From: CAYLJJ01 sp964384025
Lineage (GTDB): Bacteria; Myxococcota_A; Bradymonadia; UBA7976; UBA1532
NCBI GenBank assembly: GCA_964384025.1
Contig: CAYLJJ010000144.1
Location: 1-11,616 of the forward strand
DNA: 11,616 nt
Direction of reading: 5' to 3'
Shown: one piece after another, positions 1-7,984 of the stretch
Layout: every line of letters starts with the position of its first letter
How positions within the stretch are numbered: the stretch's first letter is position 1
Translations under genes and position numbers: made by a program
Notes under the pieces: model-generated
The model's input: only the letters and a program-made list of their open reading frames with translations
Told to the model about the DNA's origin: nothing
Database searches by the model: none

Positions 1-51
1 TCTTGCCGCCTGAACTATTTAAGCGAGGTGTCCACTTTTTCGTAGCAAGTC
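1..51. mobile_element. possible terminus of an unrelated insertion sequence
   Basis: The recognisable ISKra4-type transposase reading (ending Arg-Met-Lys) stops at about base 52. Beyond it the sequence changes character and contains AGGTGTCCACTTTTT (26-40). Motifs of the form GTGTCCACTTTTT resemble the outer ends of some IS3- or IS481-type elements. No transposase of that kind, second end or target duplication is visible inside the window, so this is only a suggestion that another element, lying mostly to the left, broke the older relic. It could equally be a deletion scar. Confidence 0.2.
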
Positions 52-531
52 CACTTCATCCGCTGCGCGATGAGGGTCTTACAAGCAGCATCCAGGAGGC
101 CGCTTCCGATAGGAAGACCTTGGGCTCGCAATAACCCCTTCGCCTCCCCAGGCCGCACCGCTGCCATGAACTTACGCCCCAACTTCGCCGCTGCTGGTGT
201 CCAACACCCCCTTACCATCCCCAACCGCATCCCCAAAGGGTGCATGCTCTCCCCTCCTTTCCCCCGTTCTCTATACCTGCTGTGCATCACGGATATTTTA
301 CCCGCCTTTGTCTTGTATACACCTATGTCTTCTCCCCTCGACTCCTATAGCGCTTCCCGTCAACCACTGTCCTCCCCACATCTACATCAAACCGTGCTAG
401 GTCCTTTGCATGAACCTCGTGCTCCAAACTCATCACCAGTTCTCGTAGTTCATCCTCAAATTTCGGTTGCCGAGCGCTGCTTCCTTCGCCGACAGTGACA
501 GCTGTTGTTTTACGAAAGCTTCAAAGGCCAT
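52..531 (-). pseudogene. decayed ISKra4-family transposase
   Basis: Minus-strand reading frames here can be assembled into pieces of an ISKra4-type transposase. From about 520 to 326 one frame contains LEHEVHAKDLARFDVDV followed by a DGKRYR segment, typical of the family's N-terminal region. The same frame continues through an in-frame TAG (325-323) and a TGA (289-287), with residues such as VYTRQRRVKY between them. A shift near 240 leads to RLGMVRGCWTPAAAKLG, matching the family's R-x-G-I-V-x-G-x-W-T-P-x-A-A segment. Near 117 the reading jumps directly to LPIGSGLLDAACKTLIAQRMK, the conserved C-terminal motif. The central part, normally about 200 residues including the S-S-L-D-R-L-P-K motif, is therefore deleted. 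A further frame change lies near 520-531. Terminal inverted repeats were not found. It lies just downstream of the operon in the same orientation. It cannot make an active enzyme. Family assignment rests on remembered consensus motifs. Confidence 0.7.
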
Positions 532-670
532 TTGCCATCGGTTATTCCTTCTGGTCGCTGTTCGGATTTGGTACCCTTTGCCCTAGCAGAATCAGGCAAC
601 CTCTCCCTTCACCAAGCCCTCTTCTGACCTACCTCTCTCATGCTGGATCGGCTCCCCTACCCCCTTTTGC

Positions 671-2098
671 CTACCCCTTCATTTTCCTCCCATTATCGAC
701 TTCTCCCTCTTTAGGCTCACACCCTCGTGACATCTGCAACTGGGAGTTGAGATGTCGGAGCCCCGCACTGCGTGCGGTCGCGGGCCAAGTTTCCATCGCT
801 GATCGAATGACTACGGCTCGCTGGCGGAGCCAGTTCAGATAGTCCTCTGGTACAGGGCCGTTGGACAATAAACGCAAGTGTTCCAACGACAGAAAACCGT
901 CCTGGATAGAATCGTCAAGTTGTCTTTCCAGCGCTGCTGCAATGGGACTAGGCAGAGGTTGTCCATCTTCGTTTAAGTGAGTGAGCAGCACTATTCCGTT
1001 GATCCGGTGGCGAGAGAATGCGAGGATCCCTTGGGCTCGTTGTGAATCAGTCGTCCAGTAGCGCAGCGTTGCCTCGTGCTGGACCCGGCGAGCACCGTGC
1101 AGTGCTGCCCAGACGATCGCCTCTGCCCTCAAATGCCAGGGGTTATCCAATGCCTGTAGTGCACAGGCGAATACCTCCTCGGCGAAAGTGGAGGTGCAGT
1201 ACTTCTCAGTTGACAGACACAGGGCTCGCGACGGAATTTCCTCTCCTTCCAACCACTGTTGGATCTTCTTTAGCCTCGCGAAGTCGAGTGCCACCATTCC
1301 GAACTGGAGGAACGGAGACTCCTCAATAGGAGTGTCTACGACCGCTTGTTCGAGCATTGTGTACCATGCAACGTCAGCATCACCAAGCTGGGCCGCATAA
1401 ACCCGTCCAGGCAAAAGAAACGAGCCTTGGTAGACATCTCGCCAAGTACCTGCATACCACACCGAGACTGAGTTCGGTGCTTTGTGCGCAGTCGCAAAGT
1501 TCAACTCAGTAGTGAGGGGCCACGAAATCTTGTAACCAAGGCTGAATTTGGGACGAAGAGCTGGTGGCAGTCCTCGCCATAAGTAGCTGGCCCAGGTAAA
1601 GAACCTCACCTGAGAGATGGGGCTAGTGATGACGACCGCGATTCCGGACATTATCCGGATCAGGGCTTGGTTCACCACCTCCTCGTCCGAAATGGAGAGC
1701 GCGGGAGGAAACTCGTCCGCCAAAGAAACTGCATTAATCCAAGCAAAGTCTGGACCCAGGCCGTCCAGGGGCTCCTCCGCAAGGGCTCGACAGACCGCCC
1801 ATGGATCGACAGTGGGGGTATCAGCTACTAGATAGCGACCAAGTTGGTAGTATCGCTGGCCATCGTCTTCGGGTCGAGTCGCAAGTTGATACGCGATGGT
1901 CTTTCCACGAAACGGGCGGAGCACACACCCAGACTCTGAGTCTGCTCCCAAACCCAACTCACCGGGGTGGCAAGCGTTAACGAGCCCCGCCGGAAACCTG
2001 TTACTTTGGGCCACGATCTGATGTTCGGCCCCGAGCAATACCGGGCCGCCGGGCCAAGCACACCGTTTACCATATTCTAATCGCTCAAACCGGATCAT
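671..2098 (-). CDS. GAP1-like GTPase-associated protein, last gene of operon
   Basis: A 475-residue predicted soluble protein with no signal peptide or membrane segment. The N-terminal part (about 1-110) has a conserved-looking Y-G-x-R ... HQIVAQSNRFP ... HPGELGL pattern. Residues 165-192 carry FFTWASYLWRGLPPALRPKF, resembling the 'LLPPALRxxLSF' segment of the GAP1 (GTPase-associated protein 1) N-terminal domain. The rest looks helical, with two Cys-containing stretches but no catalytic motif I recognise. GAP1 proteins accompany TRAFAC-like 'double-GTPase' proteins in predicted conflict systems and may modulate their nucleotide cycle; that role is inferred here. Length is shorter than multidomain GAP1 proteins (N, M and C modules), so the C-terminal module may be missing. 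The purine-rich end encodes a polar EPKEGEVDNGRKMKG tail. The start ATG shares the ATGA overlap (2095-2098) with the stop of the preceding gene and has no Shine-Dalgarno sequence in front of it, so translation probably depends on re-initiation. Family call is moderate, the reading frame is firm. Confidence 0.6.
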   Translation of the reverse strand: MIRFERLEYGKRCAWPGGPVLLGAEHQIVAQSNRFPAGLVNACHPGELGLGADSESGCVLRPFRGKTIAYQLATRPEDDGQRYYQLGRYLVADTPTVDPWAVCRALAEEPLDGLGPDFAWINAVSLADEFPPALSISDEEVVNQALIRIMSGIAVVITSPISQVRFFTWASYLWRGLPPALRPKFSLGYKISWPLTTELNFATAHKAPNSVSVWYAGTWRDVYQGSFLLPGRVYAAQLGDADVAWYTMLEQAVVDTPIEESPFLQFGMVALDFARLKKIQQWLEGEEIPSRALCLSTEKYCTSTFAEEVFACALQALDNPWHLRAEAIVWAALHGARRVQHEATLRYWTTDSQRAQGILAFSRHRINGIVLLTHLNEDGQPLPSPIAAALERQLDDSIQDGFLSLEHLRLLSNGPVPEDYLNWLRQRAVVIRSAMETWPATARSAGLRHLNSQLQMSRGCEPKEGEVDNGRKMKG

Positions 2099-3501
2099 GG
2101 CGTAGCGCTGTTGGAGGCTTGACTTTCCATTGCCCTCAGAGTCTCCACAGCGTGCTCATTACCTGTTCGCGCTTGGGCTGTGGTGCTGAAGTAAGTTTGG
2201 AGTTCACGGCAGAGTAAGAGCTTGAACGCCAAAGTGAGCAAGGGGATGACACAGGCCACCAGGAAAGCGATCAAGTATACCCGACGGAACGTTTCTGCAC
2301 GCTGGGTGGCGCGTTTGTGAGAATGTTCATCGGCAGCCTCCCAGCTACTACCCAACAACAAGGATGCAGCTTCGCGAATGCCCCGTTTGCTCGGTGGCCA
2401 TGCTGGTGGACGGCCCGCGAGTAGATCGTAAAGCGCAAGCACTCGCACTACGAACCCAGCTTGGTAGGGGTCAAAGGTACGCAATGGGTGATCGATGGGC
2501 TGACTGAGAGGTGCGTTCCTCACATCAGCCAGCCACTGTTGTTCGCGAGTGAATCGAGCTTCTTGCTGGCGTAAAAGATCGTCCTGAGCGCTTTGTTTCT
2601 GCAAACGCTCTTTGGCTATTTCAGCCCTGATGCTCTGTCTTTGAGCCTTCAAATCCTCCAGCTTCTTCTCCAGCGTCTTGTACACCAACTGTGCTTGTGC
2701 AAATCGCTGCATCGCCGATTCCTTTTCAGCAGCTCGATTCCGCCTTGTCCTTCGGGCGATTTCGATTTCTCGTTTCGTTCCTTTCTTCTTCGTTCGTCGG
2801 TAGGTTCTCTGAGCTGCCTTCCATTTATTCTTTGCTCGCTCTTCCTCCCTGCGACGATCTTCGACCTGGATTTTGAACCGGACGAGTTTCTCGTTGATTG
2901 CAGTGATCCGATCGTTGAGTTTATCGCGCTCTTTTTCATAACGGGAGGTTTTGCCCTGGTCCAGCGAGGGCGCTACCATCACTGCATCTGGTAAACGGGC
3001 AATCCGCACCGCCTCCTCTCGAAGCTTCTCTGCTCGAAGACGGGTGTCGATCTCGCTGCGGAAGAGCAGGAGTTCTACTGGATGCGCGGTGGCGAATGCG
3101 GAACCGACTATGATCAAGAGTCGGAGGAGATATGCTGTCAACCGGCGAAGAGCACCTATTGAGTTATCAGCGGTGAGGAAACCCCGCTCAAAGAGGAACA
3201 CGGCACAAGCGAAAAGGAGCCCGAGGCCTACCGCGAGTCCGCTCCTCGCGCTCCATCTGTTGAGTGTTCCGTGCACCATCACATTGAACAGTAGGGACCA
3301 CGCAAGTAGCTCGAAGGAGAAGACTAACAACAACAACCACGATGCTGCTGCCAACTCAGCCCGTCCTCGTGGACCCAGCAGAGACGATCCCCACACATCA
3401 AGCCGCAGCCACCGAGCCAACCACGGTGCGCGGGGTGCATCGTAATTGTTCGGAGCACCTACGAAAAGCCGCACCGGGGGTCGAGGAACTGGTGCGTTCA
3501 T
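2095..3501 (-). CDS. DUF4407-like membrane protein with long coiled coil
   Basis: 468 residues from the ATG at 3501. A further-upstream ATG in this frame at 3651 exists, but 3501 is preferred. AAGGAGGAGG (3513-3504) lies immediately before it, and its ATGA overlap with the GTPase stop (3498-3501) matches the other junctions. Hydrophobic segments are at about 52-72, 88-107, 119-147 and 408-430. The second and third, with FLFERGFLTADNS, an R-R-L-T-A-Y-L-L-R helix and H-P-V-E-L-L-L-F-R-S-E-I, match the DUF4407 pattern (charged E-R after a helix, then P-x-E-L and an E-I at the membrane exit). Residues about 155-325 are highly charged, rich in K, R, E and Q, and predicted coiled coil. The last helix is followed by a short polar C-terminus. 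Role unknown. As the only clear membrane protein of the operon it is the likely anchor for the GTPase and SPFH-like scaffold (inference). Sidedness of the coiled coil cannot be fixed. Confidence 0.75.
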   Translation of the reverse strand: MNAPVPRPPVRLFVGAPNNYDAPRAPWLARWLRLDVWGSSLLGPRGRAELAAASWLLLLVFSFELLAWSLLFNVMVHGTLNRWSARSGLAVGLGLLFACAVFLFERGFLTADNSIGALRRLTAYLLRLLIIVGSAFATAHPVELLLFRSEIDTRLRAEKLREEAVRIARLPDAVMVAPSLDQGKTSRYEKERDKLNDRITAINEKLVRFKIQVEDRRREEERAKNKWKAAQRTYRRTKKKGTKREIEIARRTRRNRAAEKESAMQRFAQAQLVYKTLEKKLEDLKAQRQSIRAEIAKERLQKQSAQDDLLRQQEARFTREQQWLADVRNAPLSQPIDHPLRTFDPYQAGFVVRVLALYDLLAGRPPAWPPSKRGIREAASLLLGSSWEAADEHSHKRATQRAETFRRVYLIAFLVACVIPLLTLAFKLLLCRELQTYFSTTAQARTGNEHAVETLRAMESQASNSATP

Positions 3502-4631
3502 GTCCTCCTCCTTCTCATCGAAGTCGGTAGTGGGGTCGCGCAGTATCGCCGCCGAGCAGTGAGCGAGCCCTCTTCCACCTCGCACACCAAGCCTGTGCTC
3601 TGGCCTGTGACAGCAAAGATTACCGCATCTCGCACACCAAGAGGCTGCCAATCAGCCACCCGCGGATGGCATTTTTCCTGCTTGAAGGGCAAGCCATTGT
3701 TGGCGGCGAAGCCCCAAGAACTGGTGACTCCCACCGCCAGATGCGCGCTCGGGCGAAGAGCACCGTAAATTTGGTATAAAAAACTCTCCCCGAGCAGTTC
3801 GCACGCTTGACGAATGGGGTCGATGGAGGCGGCTATCTCCAGGGGAGATCGAGGGAAACGCTGATGATGGCAGACAGAAGCTACGAGATCGTCGACTTTA
3901 GTAAGAAGTACCAAAAACCGCTTGACACACAACCAGCGCTCCACTTCTGCGCCGCGCCGAGGATCCGGGACTTGAACCATGCTACGCAACCGCATGCCGA
4001 CCCGTTGTCGCCAGGTGGAGGCTGACCGTATGCATTGTGTCCCGGCGGCGAGCCGACCGAGTAACGTAGGCAAACGCCCCACGAGATCCCCAATATCGAG
4101 ACGCGTAGTGTCAATACAGAGGATCACGGTGTCCGCCTCAGTGGCTACCCGCAACATCTGGGAGCTGTCTACTCTGGCTCTCTCATCCATTTGCGGAAAG
4201 AGCGCGCCGCCTGGGCCATCATAGACGGTCATTCGCACCTCTTCGCTCCACTCAGGACGCCAGTTTCCTCGATTACGGGAAACACGAAGCCCAAATGTGT
4301 ATGGCTGGAGCGTCGCAGTAGCTGGCAGCATGGCATCGGGTCGGGTCATGGTGCCATGCGCTTGTTGCAGTAAGCGTGCACCGTCCTCTCCTGGGAGCAG
4401 CTTCATGCGAAAGTCGGTTGTATGGGTGGGTGGCTGTGTGCAAGCCTGGCAAATTGCACCCAAGAGAGTTGTCTTTCCCGACCTGGGACGACCGATCAAC
4501 GCACAGGACATGGGATTCTCGCCGAGCGGTTCCGCTACGGGAGAGGAAGGATGCGGCTGTAGCGCGGGTACTTTGAACTGAGGTGTCGTGTCCACTGAAT
4601 CATCGAGGTTCAGATCGTCAAAAACGTCCAT
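3498..4631 (-). CDS. P-loop GTPase (TRAFAC/double-GTPase-like)
   Basis: 377 residues. An acidic, Pro-rich disordered leader (1-40) precedes CALIGRPRSGKTTLL (43-57), in which GRPRSGKT (47-54) is a complete Walker A/G1 loop. VYDGPGG (136-142) fits the G3/switch II DxxG. ADTVILCIDTTRLDIGD (166-182) is the following hydrophobic strand. VLLTKVDDL (241-249) supplies a G4 of the [NT]KxD type with T244, K245 and D247. VGVTSSWGF (300-308) is in the place of G5. This order and spacing fit the GTPases called DO-GTPases that accompany GAP1 and EAD proteins, although only one complete GTPase domain is evident here. It would bind and hydrolyse GTP and act as the switch of the system (inference). A Shine-Dalgarno GAGGTGA (rc of 4637-4643) precedes the ATG; the gap to the previous stop is 4 nt. 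The stop overlaps the next start as ATGA. The C-terminus ends in an Arg-rich MRRRRT, possibly a membrane- or nucleic-acid-facing tail. Confidence 0.8.
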   Translation of the reverse strand: MDVFDDLNLDDSVDTTPQFKVPALQPHPSSPVAEPLGENPMSCALIGRPRSGKTTLLGAICQACTQPPTHTTDFRMKLLPGEDGARLLQQAHGTMTRPDAMLPATATLQPYTFGLRVSRNRGNWRPEWSEEVRMTVYDGPGGALFPQMDERARVDSSQMLRVATEADTVILCIDTTRLDIGDLVGRLPTLLGRLAAGTQCIRSASTWRQRVGMRLRSMVQVPDPRRGAEVERWLCVKRFLVLLTKVDDLVASVCHHQRFPRSPLEIAASIDPIRQACELLGESFLYQIYGALRPSAHLAVGVTSSWGFAANNGLPFKQEKCHPRVADWQPLGVRDAVIFAVTGQSTGLVCEVEEGSLTARRRYCATPLPTSMRRRRT

Positions 4632-4635
4632 GAGA

Positions 4636-5718
4636 TCACCTCACCAGTCTGAAGCCAACCCTGCAATCTCGGGTACTGAGAGGCATTGCTTGTCGAGCCT
4701 CCACCATCAGAGCATCAAGCTCCGAGTCGTACGCTCCCCCCTTCAATAGCCCGAAACCATCATTGTTCGTCGAAGCTGTCCACTCGTGCACATTGCCTGA
4801 GAGATCGTAAAGTCCCCACCCATTCGGGGCCCGTTGACCGACTGGTTGCAACCGTGTGCCCTGGGCCCAGGCCACAGCGCCCCAGGTGTTACCACCCGCA
4901 AAACGGTAACACTCGCCCGCCCGAGCCACTCGCTCCCACTCGACTTCTGTTGGAAGTCGATACGGTCGTTCCTTAATCTGCTCTCTCTGAGTAAGAATTT
5001 TGCAAAATTGCAGCGCCTCATCTCGAGAGACGAAATTAGCAGGTAAAGCAGGAGCTCGCCTTTCCCATTCGGTCCTTCCAAGTATAGTTTCGTATAAACG
5101 TTGAGTGACAGTTGTTGTTTGGACCAAAAGATTGCCGAGGTTAGTAAGAATAACCCCACATGTGCTGAGTTGACGTTGTGGTAGAGAAGCAGAACCTACA
5201 CTGGTAAAAGATGCAATAGCACCGATGCGATCGAGCCGCGCTGCATGGGCTAACGCCTCTTGGCGACTCAAGCCACGAATCAACCCAATAGCTTTGCCTC
5301 TGAGGACAAGTTCGCGCGCTCTGCGGTGCTCTGTGCCGAGCAGGTCTGCGATCAACACGGTGAGCAAATCCATTGGCGCGTGCCCTGCCGATAGCAGCCC
5401 AACGCCGTGGCCTGTCTGCGGGCGTGGTTGACGAGACGATGAGAAGAGTCGCTCGATGACGGCGATCTCTCGAGTGCGAGCTGGAAGCTCTTTACATAGT
5501 TTCTGAAAGAAACGCCGGTCAAGCCGTCCCTGGCGACGCAACGTATCAAGTACCGCCTCAACCTGCTCGTTGTGCGAAACATGCGGCCCGGGTAGTTCAT
5601 TTAGGAGAGCACCTCCGTACCACTGACTCATCACGCGTCGCAGATGGGAGCTGTTAAAGCCGTTGGTAAGCAGATAGCGCAATCGGTTCAGTCCATGCAC
5701 TTCAGTATCGAACTTCAT
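4636..5718 (-). CDS. EAD1-like / L7-L12-CTD-like / FGE (SUMF1)-fold fusion, cysteine-less
   Basis: 360 residues in three parts. Residues about 10-92 are an all-helical unit with LRYLLTNGFNSSHLRRVM, P-G-P-x-V-S-x-x-E-Q-V, L-R-R-Q-G-R-L-D-R-R-F-F and ELPARTREI. This is the pattern of Effector-Associated Domain 1, a death-like adaptor that pairs effectors with NTPase or protease partners. Residues about 105-172 align by eye with the ribosomal L7/L12 C-terminal domain: V-x-L-L-S-A-G, then ARELVLRGKAIGLIRGLS, then a helix of Q-E-A-L ... A-R-L-D-R-I-G-A-I-A-S-F. Residues about 195-360 are a formylglycine-generating-enzyme (FGE/SUMF1) fold: T-V-T-Q, RLPTEVEWERVARAG (254-268), NGWGLYDLSGNVHEW (299-313), L-K-G-G-A-Y (325-330) and VGFRLV (354-359). 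The paired catalytic cysteines expected just after the GG motif are absent (GGAYDSELDAL follows), so oxidase activity is unlikely. The start overlaps the upstream stop (ATGA, 5715-5718) with only a weak Shine-Dalgarno. The likely job is effector, adaptor or decoy (inference). SUMF1 call strong, EAD1 good, L12-like moderate. Confidence 0.82.
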   Translation of the reverse strand: MKFDTEVHGLNRLRYLLTNGFNSSHLRRVMSQWYGGALLNELPGPHVSHNEQVEAVLDTLRRQGRLDRRFFQKLCKELPARTREIAVIERLFSSSRQPRPQTGHGVGLLSAGHAPMDLLTVLIADLLGTEHRRARELVLRGKAIGLIRGLSRQEALAHAARLDRIGAIASFTSVGSASLPQRQLSTCGVILTNLGNLLVQTTTVTQRLYETILGRTEWERRAPALPANFVSRDEALQFCKILTQREQIKERPYRLPTEVEWERVARAGECYRFAGGNTWGAVAWAQGTRLQPVGQRAPNGWGLYDLSGNVHEWTASTNNDGFGLLKGGAYDSELDALMVEARQAMPLSTRDCRVGFRLVR

Positions 5719-7982
5719 TCCACGCTCTCTGGTGGCTCTCCGAGTGAGATTAGTTGTGGAGGGTGCCTCTTGCCATCCTGAGCGCTGTATCCTCCCAAGG
5801 AGGTTGAACGAGATATCTCTTCGGCGAGCTGCTTGAAAGCGATGCTCTGTTCCGACTGGTGTACCTTCCCTTCAATGCGGTCGAGCGCCTCCTCCAACTC
5901 CCGAATTTCCTCCTCATCGTTCTCTGCAGCAAGACGCTCGATGTTCGCTTCGAACTGGGCGATATGCCCAGCTTGGCGCTTGTCTACGAGTTCTCTCTTG
6001 CGTTCTCGACTTTGTTCGATCAAAATAATCTGTTGTTTTTGATCGTGGGCGTTGGCCTGGACGAGCCGACGCTTGTTATCAACACGTAGTGTTTCTTCTT
6101 CAGTGTAGCATCGTCGCAAGTCGCTCACCTCAACCCACAAGCCGAACTGTTCTCCAATACGCCTTTTAGCCCACTGGTTGATGTGAGCCTTCAGCCGCTC
6201 CCAGGCAAATTGATAGAGTTCGACCGGATCCACCTCCGAGAGCTTGTACTCCAGGGCCTGTCGAACTGTAGACACCAGATCCTCTGAGGTGGGTCGCAGT
6301 TCAAGGAAGTTTTGCCAACCGCGGGGATCCACCGCTTGTACAAGCAGTATAGCTTCGAAAGTCATGGGTAGATGGTTTCCGCCCTTCGGCTTAACCTTCA
6401 CCGCCACCTCATGCTGGGTCCCCCGCAGTTTCCGGAGAAGCTGGTAGATTTCGGTATCGGTCTGCTTGAAAACCACCGAAGAGACGATAGCTTTGTATGG
6501 GTTCTTAAGCCGTTCCACCAGACACACAGCCAATCGATCGGCGAGTGTCGGCTCGTCGCTGGCGGAGCCATCTTCAAGCGGTCGAGGCGAGCGGAAGTAT
6601 AGATAAAACTCCTCAGGCTCTACCCCATGCATGGCCAGTTCTAAGGCACGTTTGATCTCATCTTCTAGGGCTTTGACAACCTCTTCTTTTCGATCCAGTA
6701 GCGATTTGATGCCATTTTGGTCGTTGATGCGAGCTGTGAGGATTGCCTCCAGGCCTGCACGCACGTTCGGGGTCCGGGTTGCGAACTCGCCATGTACTTG
6801 GAGAGAGAAGGGCCTGCGGAGCACTTCCATTTGAAGATCGGTGATGGTGAGAAACTGATCAAGAGCATATCCGATCTTCGCCGCTGCGGTTCGCATATGC
6901 TTTTCGATCTGTTTCTTTTTGTCGTCGTAGGTACTCACCAGCTCAGAATAGCGCGTCGAGAAGAGCACCTTACGCGTGACCCGCTCGATGGTTTCGTGGG
7001 CCCAACTTTCCAACGGGGGTAGGTTGGCTGCTACGTAGCGACCCAGATCTTCCAACCGAAGCAAGAGACTGCATTCCACATTCACCGGCTCTGGGTATTC
7101 AGGAAGCTTGCGACGAAATGAGTGCCCTGTTTCAAGTTCATCTTGAACATCAACACTGCTGGTGCTGTCCAAATACACCCGTTCTATACAACGGCCCCAG
7201 GTTTGAGCCCAGCGAGACAATCGATGCTTCAGCCCGCAGGCTACCTCTGTTTGTAGCACGGTGTGGAAGTCGTGAAGAGAGACCTCCTCTTCGAAAAAAC
7301 GGGCAATTTCCAGGTCAAGGTGAACATCAAGTTGATTCTGTCGAGGCAGCATTCGGGTAGCAGCGATCAGGCGCGCGTTGTCGATGTCCAACCGAACCTC
7401 CACCTGGATGTTCAACCGCCAACGTTGAGGACCGACACGGACACTGAGTTCCTTGGGGCCGATGTGCAATGATGAGAGTTGCTCCGTATCTGCAAGGCAA
7501 AGTCGAGCGCTGAGTGTGAGCCCCAGGTTCTGATAGGCCAGAGCTATCAGTTTTTTCTTGATCTGCTTCAACTGCGCGGGGCAGTCATTAAGGAGCGCAT
7601 CGGCATGTCGTTGTACGAGTTCTTTGAGCCAAAAGGAAACCTGCTGATTGAGAGCCTGACGCCCGTTATCCACGAGGCCGAGTGTCTCCACCAGACGAAT
7701 CTCGTCTCCCGGCGCACAGCGCGCCTGATAGCTGAGCTGCACTCGGATGGGCGGAGCATCTGAGCCAAAGTTCCCCATCTCAACGATCAGACGATCTTCT
7801 TCGATGTATGCCTTGGGATCTCGCGCGTTGGTCACCCTCAGCTTACGCCGTCCAAACCAGAGTCGTTCAGTAACAACCTGGCCCGATTTCACATCCAATA
7901 GGAGATCCGACTGGGTCCACCGATCCAATTTTCGCGAGGATGGAGCCATCAAAATAGGAGCCAATGAATCGACATACGACAT
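5715..7982 (-). CDS. large tandem SPFH/prohibitin-like scaffold protein with C-terminal coiled coil
   Basis: 755 residues, no signal peptide and no obvious membrane helix. I do not recognise a named gene. The chain repeats a unit of beta strands with an alternating hydrophobic pattern, a helix pair, and a short 'fGLxVxVxDL'-like strand. Examples are IRVQLSYQARCAPGD with L-A-Y-Q-N-L-G-L-T-L-S-A-R (79-161), WRLNIQVEVRLDIDNARL (188-205), a third ending LDQFLTITDLQMEVLRRP (374-391), PFSLQVHGEFATRTPNV (391-407), and HLPMTFEAILLVQAVDPRGW (537-556) with IGEQFGLWVEVSDL (609-622). This is how SPFH/Band-7 domains read, so I count four or five SPFH-like units (inference by eye). Residues about 625-725 are a charged coiled coil, and the end is disordered. 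Ring- or cage-forming membrane-associated scaffolding would be the expected role. The start has AGAGGAA 8 nt upstream, 2 nt after the previous stop, and overlaps the next gene by ATGA. It could instead be a different beta-helix repeat family. Confidence 0.55.
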   Translation of the reverse strand: MSYVDSLAPILMAPSSRKLDRWTQSDLLLDVKSGQVVTERLWFGRRKLRVTNARDPKAYIEEDRLIVEMGNFGSDAPPIRVQLSYQARCAPGDEIRLVETLGLVDNGRQALNQQVSFWLKELVQRHADALLNDCPAQLKQIKKKLIALAYQNLGLTLSARLCLADTEQLSSLHIGPKELSVRVGPQRWRLNIQVEVRLDIDNARLIAATRMLPRQNQLDVHLDLEIARFFEEEVSLHDFHTVLQTEVACGLKHRLSRWAQTWGRCIERVYLDSTSSVDVQDELETGHSFRRKLPEYPEPVNVECSLLLRLEDLGRYVAANLPPLESWAHETIERVTRKVLFSTRYSELVSTYDDKKKQIEKHMRTAAAKIGYALDQFLTITDLQMEVLRRPFSLQVHGEFATRTPNVRAGLEAILTARINDQNGIKSLLDRKEEVVKALEDEIKRALELAMHGVEPEEFYLYFRSPRPLEDGSASDEPTLADRLAVCLVERLKNPYKAIVSSVVFKQTDTEIYQLLRKLRGTQHEVAVKVKPKGGNHLPMTFEAILLVQAVDPRGWQNFLELRPTSEDLVSTVRQALEYKLSEVDPVELYQFAWERLKAHINQWAKRRIGEQFGLWVEVSDLRRCYTEEETLRVDNKRRLVQANAHDQKQQIILIEQSRERKRELVDKRQAGHIAQFEANIERLAAENDEEEIRELEEALDRIEGKVHQSEQSIAFKQLAEEISRSTSLGGYSAQDGKRHPPQLISLGEPPESVE

Positions 7983-7984
7983 TC

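Noticed and set aside
15..290. 91-codon minus-strand ORF as an independent gene
   Set aside because: It is the middle and C-terminal scraps of the ISKra4-type transposase fused by a deletion.
70..498. Plus-strand ORFs across the window (for example 70-498, 2593-2994, 2951-3445, 9595-9906)
   Set aside because: All lie opposite better-supported minus-strand genes or relics, are low-complexity and lack domains; they are antisense shadows.
3502..3651. Upstream start giving a 518-residue version of the membrane protein
   Set aside because: The extra 50 residues overlap the GTPase gene and are Cys/Arg-rich; the ATG at 3501 has a strong Shine-Dalgarno and a 4-bp coupling overlap.
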